Shown here in pieces: positions 21,798 to 25,317 of a stretch of DNA of 25,317 bases. A program made the translations under genes and the position numbers. Within the stretch, counting starts at the first letter, position 1. Every line of letters starts with the position of its first letter. A model generated the notes under the pieces. It did no database searches. It saw nothing but the letters and a program-made list of their open reading frames with translations, and was not told where the DNA came from. The stretch covers positions 1 to 25,317 of the forward strand of contig JAABSI010000011.1 of the NCBI GenBank assembly GCA_011390455.1, read 5' to 3'. The stretch is from Trueperaceae bacterium. GTDB taxonomy: Bacteria > Deinococcota > Deinococci > Deinococcales > Trueperaceae.

Positions 21798-22610
21798 TCA
21801 GCGCTCCCAGTCGACGTCGAAGTCGTCCACCAGGCGCAGGTTCCGGTCGAGCGCCGCGACCTGCGCCATCTCGTCGTCCGACAAGGCGAAGTCGAAGATC
21901 TCGAGGTTGGCGCGCTGGTGCTCCGGCGACGCCGCCTTGGGGATCGCCAGGACCCGCGGCTGCTGGACCAGCCAGCGCAGCGCCACCTGCGCGGCGCTCT
22001 TGCCGTGCGCGGCGCCGATCTCGAGGAGCACCGGGTCGTCGTGCACCGCGCCGCGCGCCACGGGCGCGTAGGCGGTCACGAGCAGGTCGAGCTCGTCGGC
22101 CTGGCGGAGCAGCGCGTCCTGGGACAGGAACGGGTGGTACTCCACCTGGTTGGTGAAGATCGGTCCGGTCGCGACCGCGCGCGCGACCCACGACGGCGCG
22201 AAGTTGCTGACTCCCACGTGGCGCGTCAGCCCGCGCTCGCGCACCGCGTGCAGCGCGCCCAGGGTGTCCTCGAGCGGCACGTCGGTGCGCGGCCAGTGCA
22301 GGAGCACCAGGTCGACGTGGTCGACCCCGAGCGCCGCAAGGCTCGCCTCGACGCTGGGACCGAGCAGGTCGGGGGCGAAGTAGCGCGGCCGGACCTTGGT
22401 CGTCAGGAAGACGCGGTCGCGCTCCACCCCCGAGCGGCGCAGACCCTGGCCCACCTCCACCTCGTTGAAGTAGCCCTGGGCGGTGTCGAGGTGCCGGTAC
22501 CCCAGCGCCAGCGCGTGTTCGACGGCGCGCACGCACGCATCGCCGTTCATCTCCCAGGTGCCGAGGCCGAGCGCCGGCACGAGCGTCCCATGGTGGTCGT
22601 GGTGGATCAT
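21798..22610 (-). CDS. Aldo-keto reductase (2,5-diketo-gluconate reductase-like)
   Basis: NADPH-dependent reduction of carbonyl compounds in the cytoplasm. 270 residues forming a complete (alpha/beta)8 AKR: VPALGLGTWEMNG (11-23), catalytic tetrad Asp42 (HLDTAQGY), Tyr47, Lys72 (LTTKVRP) and His105 (LVLLHWP), then GVSNF, NQVEYHPFL, and the cofactor-binding IPKAASPEHQRANLEIFDF. It begins MIHHDHHGTL, a His-rich start that differs from the usual N-terminal hairpin. Substrate unknown. No Shine-Dalgarno; TACGGT is 6 nt before the ATG. Divergent from the MFS transporter gene and convergent with azlD. Confidence 0.93.
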   Translation of the reverse strand: MIHHDHHGTLVPALGLGTWEMNGDACVRAVEHALALGYRHLDTAQGYFNEVEVGQGLRRSGVERDRVFLTTKVRPRYFAPDLLGPSVEASLAALGVDHVDLVLLHWPRTDVPLEDTLGALHAVRERGLTRHVGVSNFAPSWVARAVATGPIFTNQVEYHPFLSQDALLRQADELDLLVTAYAPVARGAVHDDPVLLEIGAAHGKSAAQVALRWLVQQPRVLAIPKAASPEHQRANLEIFDFALSDDEMAQVAALDRNLRLVDDFDVDWER

Positions 22611-22616
22611 GACCCC

Positions 22617-22622
22617 ACCGTA
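22617..22622 (-). promoter_or_regulatory. -10-like TACGGT before the aldo-keto reductase
   Basis: TACGGT on the minus strand ends 6 nt before the ATG at 22610; no ribosome site. Fits the leaderless pattern. Confidence 0.5.
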
Positions 22623-22692
22623 CCCGGCCACCGACGCCGAGCGGCGTGCCCCGATGCCCGATCCGCGGACCGGTCGGCGGCGGGGGGCGTGC

Positions 22693-22698
22693 TGTGAT
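22693..22698 (+). promoter_or_regulatory. -10-like TGTGAT before the MFS gene
   Basis: TGTGAT ends 6 nt before the GTG at 22705. It is a weaker match (G at the second position) but its spacing supports this GTG as the start. Confidence 0.35.
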
Positions 22699-22704
22699 GG
22701 GTTG

Positions 22705-23979
22705 GTGGAACCCGTCGCCCGCCGCCCCTTCTTCGGATGGAGCGTGGTGGGCGGAACGATGGGGCTGCAAGGGCTCCAGGCCCTGCTGTTCGGCCAGGCG
22801 TACGGCTTGTACGTCGTGGCGCTCACCAGCGAGCTCGGGTGGAGCCGCACGGCGGTGGCGTCGGGGTACGCGCTCGTCCAGCTCCTGGGCGGGCTGATGG
22901 GGCCCGCGCAGGGGTGGCTGCTCGAGCGCTTCGGCCCGCGCCGGGTCGCGGGCGTCGGGGTGGCGCTGTTCGGCGCCGGCCTGATCCTCGCCTCGACGGT
23001 CACGACGTTGTCGGCCTTCACCGGCGCGATGGCGCTCACCGGCGTCGGCGTCGCGCTGTCCGGGTTCCTGACCGCGACCACCGCGATCGTGCCGTGGTTC
23101 CGACGGCGCCGCGCGACGGCGTTGGCGTACATGTCGGTGGGCATGAGCCTGGGCGGCCTGCTCGTGCCGATCGTCGCGGCGTCGATGGTCGCCTTCGGCT
23201 GGCGGCCGACGCTGGCGGGCTCCGGGGTGGCGATGCTGCTGCTCGGGCTCCCGGCCGCCGGGTTGCTCCGGCGCGACCCGGAGCGCTACGGGCAAGCGGT
23301 CGACGGCGGTCCGGTCGGCCTCCCCGACCCGGCGCGCGGCGGCGCCACGTGGCGCGCGACGGGTCCGGCCGCGGACTTCACGCTGCGCGAGGCGTTGCGC
23401 ACGCGCGCCTTCTGGGCGCTCGGCCTGGGCCACGGCGCGGCGCTGCTCGTGGTCGCGGCCGTCGTCGTGCACCTGGTGCCGCACCTGGAAGCGGGCGTCG
23501 GCCTCTCGCTGCAGGCGGCGTCGGCGGTCGTGGCCGCCGTGACCGCGACCACGGCCGTGGCGCAGGTGGTGGGTGGCGCGCTCGGCGATCGCTTCCCCAA
23601 GCGGCGGATCGCCCAGCTGGCGATGTTCGCCCATGCGGGGGCGCTGCTGGCGCTCGCCTGGGTGCCCGGTTGGTTCGGCATCGGGCTCTTCGTGCTGCTC
23701 CACGGATGGGCCTGGGGGAGTCGGGGTCCGCTGATGGGGGCGATGCGCGCCGATTACTTCGGGGCGTCCCACTTCGGTTCGATCATGGGGGCCTCGAGCT
23801 TGGTGATCATGGGGGGTCAGTTGGCCGGGCCGGTGATCGCCGGGGCGCTCGCCGACGCGCTCGGCGACTACCGATGGGGCTTCACGATCCTCGCGGCGCT
23901 CGCGGCGGTGGGTTCGTTGGCGTTCGTGCTCGCGACGCCGCCGAGGCCACGGCCGGCCGGCGATCCTCGCGACGGCTGA
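22705..23979 (+). CDS. Major facilitator superfamily transporter
   Basis: Secondary transporter with about twelve membrane segments, 424 residues from GTG 22705 (VEPVARRPFFGWSVVGGTMGLQ). The open frame reaches further upstream but that part is not hydrophobic and runs across the divergent promoter. Family marks include GPAQGWLLERFGPRRVAGVG (motif A-like loop between segments 2 and 3), VPWFRRRRATALAYMSVGMSLGGLL between segments 4 and 5, and GGALGDRFPKRRIAQLAMF in the second half. The arrangement resembles monocarboxylate/oxalate-formate type MFS members; the substrate is not known. Short leaderless-type start, no Shine-Dalgarno. Confidence 0.9.
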   Translation: MEPVARRPFFGWSVVGGTMGLQGLQALLFGQAYGLYVVALTSELGWSRTAVASGYALVQLLGGLMGPAQGWLLERFGPRRVAGVGVALFGAGLILASTVTTLSAFTGAMALTGVGVALSGFLTATTAIVPWFRRRRATALAYMSVGMSLGGLLVPIVAASMVAFGWRPTLAGSGVAMLLLGLPAAGLLRRDPERYGQAVDGGPVGLPDPARGGATWRATGPAADFTLREALRTRAFWALGLGHGAALLVVAAVVVHLVPHLEAGVGLSLQAASAVVAAVTATTAVAQVVGGALGDRFPKRRIAQLAMFAHAGALLALAWVPGWFGIGLFVLLHGWAWGSRGPLMGAMRADYFGASHFGSIMGASSLVIMGGQLAGPVIAGALADALGDYRWGFTILAALAAVGSLAFVLATPPRPRPAGDPRDG

Positions 23980-24004
23980 GCCACGCGCGCGCGCCGCTAT
24001 GGTC

Positions 24005-24021
24005 GGGGGCTCCGGACCCCC
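24005..24021. other. GC-rich inverted repeat before the ABC binding-protein gene
   Basis: GGGGG (24005-24009), loop CTCCGGA, CCCCC (24017-24021), 25 nt after the MFS stop and ending 4 nt before a -10-like TAGATT. No T-run follows, so an intrinsic terminator is doubtful; it could be an operator over the promoter or chance. Confidence 0.3.
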
Positions 24022-24025
24022 GTGG

Positions 24026-24031
24026 TAGATT
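24026..24031 (+). promoter_or_regulatory. Candidate -10 (TAGATT) for the ABC binding-protein gene
   Basis: TAGATT is the most AT-rich hexamer of the gap and would give a leader of about 60 nt carrying AAGGAGGT at 24085-24092. No good -35 is seen; the inverted repeat at 24005-24021 occupies the spacer. Confidence 0.4.
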
Positions 24032-24096
24032 GGGGTTTGCATCACGTTTCAGGGTCGTTCCGTGGCGTTCCGCTGTGGCGGCCCAAGGAGGTACCC

Positions 24097-25317
24097 ATGG
24101 TGAGAGCGACCTTTCGCGCACTCCTGGTCACCGCCGTCGTGCTGGGTCTGGCGACCGCGTCGGCCCAGGACTTCGACTGGCGCCGCTTCGACGGCACCAG
24201 CATCCGCTTCATGATGAACCAGCACCCGTTCACCAACTGGCTGCAGCCGTTGGTGCCGGAGTTCGAGGAGGCTACGGGCATCGACGTGACGCTCGAGGTC
24301 TTCCCCGAGGACCAGTTCCGTCAGCGCCGCATCCTCGAGGTCAGCAGCTCCGCCGCGACGCTCGACGGCTACATGATCATGCCGGGCCAGGTCTCGGCGC
24401 AGTACCTCGGCGCCGGTTGGGTCCGTCCGGTCGACGACTTCCTCGCCGACCCGACCCTGACCATGCCCGATCTCGACCTCGACGACTTCTACGCCGGCGC
24501 GCTCGACACCTTCCGCTCCGACGCCGGCCTGTTCGGCCTGCCGCTGCAGATCGAATCGAGCGTCCTCTTCTACCGCGCCGACCTCTTCGAGGCCGCCGGG
24601 CTCGAGGGCCCGCCCGCCACGATGGACGAGCTGATGGCGTACGCCGCCGCGCTCGACAGCGACGAGGTCGCCGGCTTCGCCATGCGCGGTCGCGGCGCCG
24701 CCGCGACCAGCCAGACCGTCAACCTGCTCTACTCGTTCGGCGGGCGCTGGATGAACGAAGACGGCTCCTCCGCCCTGGCCTCCCCGGAGAGCGTCGCGGC
24801 GCACGAGTTCTACGCCGAGCTCATGCGCGAGTACGGTCCGCCCGGACCGGCCAACCTGCATTGGGCCGAGGTCACCAGCCTCTTCGCGCAGGGCCAGGCC
24901 GCGATGATCTTCGACGCCAACGTCTTCCGTCCGATCATGGAGGACCCGGCGCAAGCCATCGACGTCGTGCGCGAGAACGTGCGCTACGCGCCGCTCCCCG
25001 AGGGCCCGGCCGGCAGCGTCCCGGGCGTGCTGGTCTGGGGCCTGAGCGTCAACCACGCCTCCCAGAACCCCGAAGCCGCTTGGCTCTTCATCCAGTGGGC
25101 GATGTCCAAGGAGAACCAGGAGCGCCTGCTGGAGTTCGGCGTGCCCGCCGCCCGCGCCTCGGCGTGGGAGAACGAAGACTTCCGCGCGAACGCTCCGGCC
25201 GACTGGATCGAAGCGTCGCAGACCTCGTTCCAGAACGGGCAGCCCGACTGGAACCCGCCGGTGATCCCGGTCGCCGAAGTGCGCGACGCCTACGGGCAAG
25301 CGATCGTCGCGGCCCTC
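24097..25317 (+). CDS. ABC transporter extracellular substrate-binding protein, family 1 (3' end beyond window)
   Basis: Periplasmic binding protein that delivers a solute, typically a sugar or oligosaccharide, to an ABC importer. 407 residues are visible and the frame is open at the right edge. A signal peptide (1-24, LLVTAVVLGLATASA before QDFDW) is followed by the family-1 pattern: FEEATGIDVTLEVFPEDQFRQR, VRPVDDFLADP, GLFGLPLQIESSVLFYRADLFEAAGL, LFAQGQAAMIFDANVF, VPGVLVWGLSV and AAWLFIQWAMSKENQE. A strong Shine-Dalgarno AAGGAGGT lies 4 nt before the ATG, in contrast to the leaderless genes nearby. Permease genes would be expected just to the right. Confidence 0.94.
   Translation, partial: MVRATFRALLVTAVVLGLATASAQDFDWRRFDGTSIRFMMNQHPFTNWLQPLVPEFEEATGIDVTLEVFPEDQFRQRRILEVSSSAATLDGYMIMPGQVSAQYLGAGWVRPVDDFLADPTLTMPDLDLDDFYAGALDTFRSDAGLFGLPLQIESSVLFYRADLFEAAGLEGPPATMDELMAYAAALDSDEVAGFAMRGRGAAATSQTVNLLYSFGGRWMNEDGSSALASPESVAAHEFYAELMREYGPPGPANLHWAEVTSLFAQGQAAMIFDANVFRPIMEDPAQAIDVVRENVRYAPLPEGPAGSVPGVLVWGLSVNHASQNPEAAWLFIQWAMSKENQERLLEFGVPAARASAWENEDFRANAPADWIEASQTSFQNGQPDWNPPVIPVAEVRDAYGQAIVAAL

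Noticed and set aside
22483..22704. N-terminal extension of the MFS frame up to 22483
   Set aside because: It overlaps the divergent aldo-keto reductase gene and is not hydrophobic; the GTG at 22705 has a -10-like hexamer 6 nt upstream and starts just before the first membrane segment.
1..25317. CRISPR arrays, insertion sequences, prophage or defence genes
   Set aside because: No regularly spaced repeats, transposase-like proteins, integrase or tRNA boundary was seen on either strand; base composition is even throughout.

Overview
The window is very GC-rich bacterial chromosome, densely coded and free of tRNA/rRNA genes, insertion sequences or CRISPR arrays. It most likely comes from the Deinococcota, possibly a Truepera-like lineage. 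Three things point there. The single-stranded DNA-binding protein at the left edge carries two OB folds in one chain, a Deinococcus-Thermus hallmark. Many genes lack a Shine-Dalgarno and instead have a TANNNT -10-like hexamer only 5-9 nt before the start codon, the leaderless-mRNA arrangement described in Deinococcus. The gene structure is a conventional bacterial one with many 4-nt stop/start overlaps. The taxonomic call is an inference from these marks.

Layout. 1-1417 (minus): partial ssb and rpsF (ribosomal protein S6) behind a ~285-nt GC-rich leader. 1418-11850 (minus): a heme-biosynthesis block read in the order hemA-hemC-hemD-hemB-histidine kinase-response regulator-hemE-hemF-hemH, every junction being a 4-nt ATGA or GTGA overlap, followed after 34 nt by hemG with its own apparent start signal. 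This covers glutamyl-tRNA to protoheme apart from the HemL aminotransferase step, with a two-component system embedded in the middle. 11851-12072: divergent regulatory region with a perfect 7-4-7 direct repeat of the type bound by OmpR/PhoB-family regulators. 12073-15627 (plus): four coupled genes, namely a lipoprotein, two exported proteins of unknown function and an apolipoprotein N-acyltransferase-like protein. 15591-18396 (minus): a CysQ-like phosphatase, overlapping the previous gene tail to tail, and a P1B-4-type metal-exporting ATPase. 18502-21796 (plus): a PncC-like/nucleotidyltransferase fusion, an exported barrel-like protein, and the AzlC/AzlD amino-acid exporter pair. 21798-22610 (minus): aldo-keto reductase. 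22705-23979 (plus): MFS transporter. 24097-end (plus): partial ABC sugar-type binding protein.

How it works together. The hem block uses the protoporphyrin-dependent route with oxygen-requiring HemF, and its ferrochelatase has the cysteine pattern of the animal-type [2Fe-2S] enzyme, so the last step may depend on Fe-S cluster state. The co-translated sensor kinase/regulator pair and the operator-like repeat before hemA suggest, without proving, that the operon controls itself in response to an envelope signal. The lipoprotein/Lnt-like operon starts divergently from the same control region.
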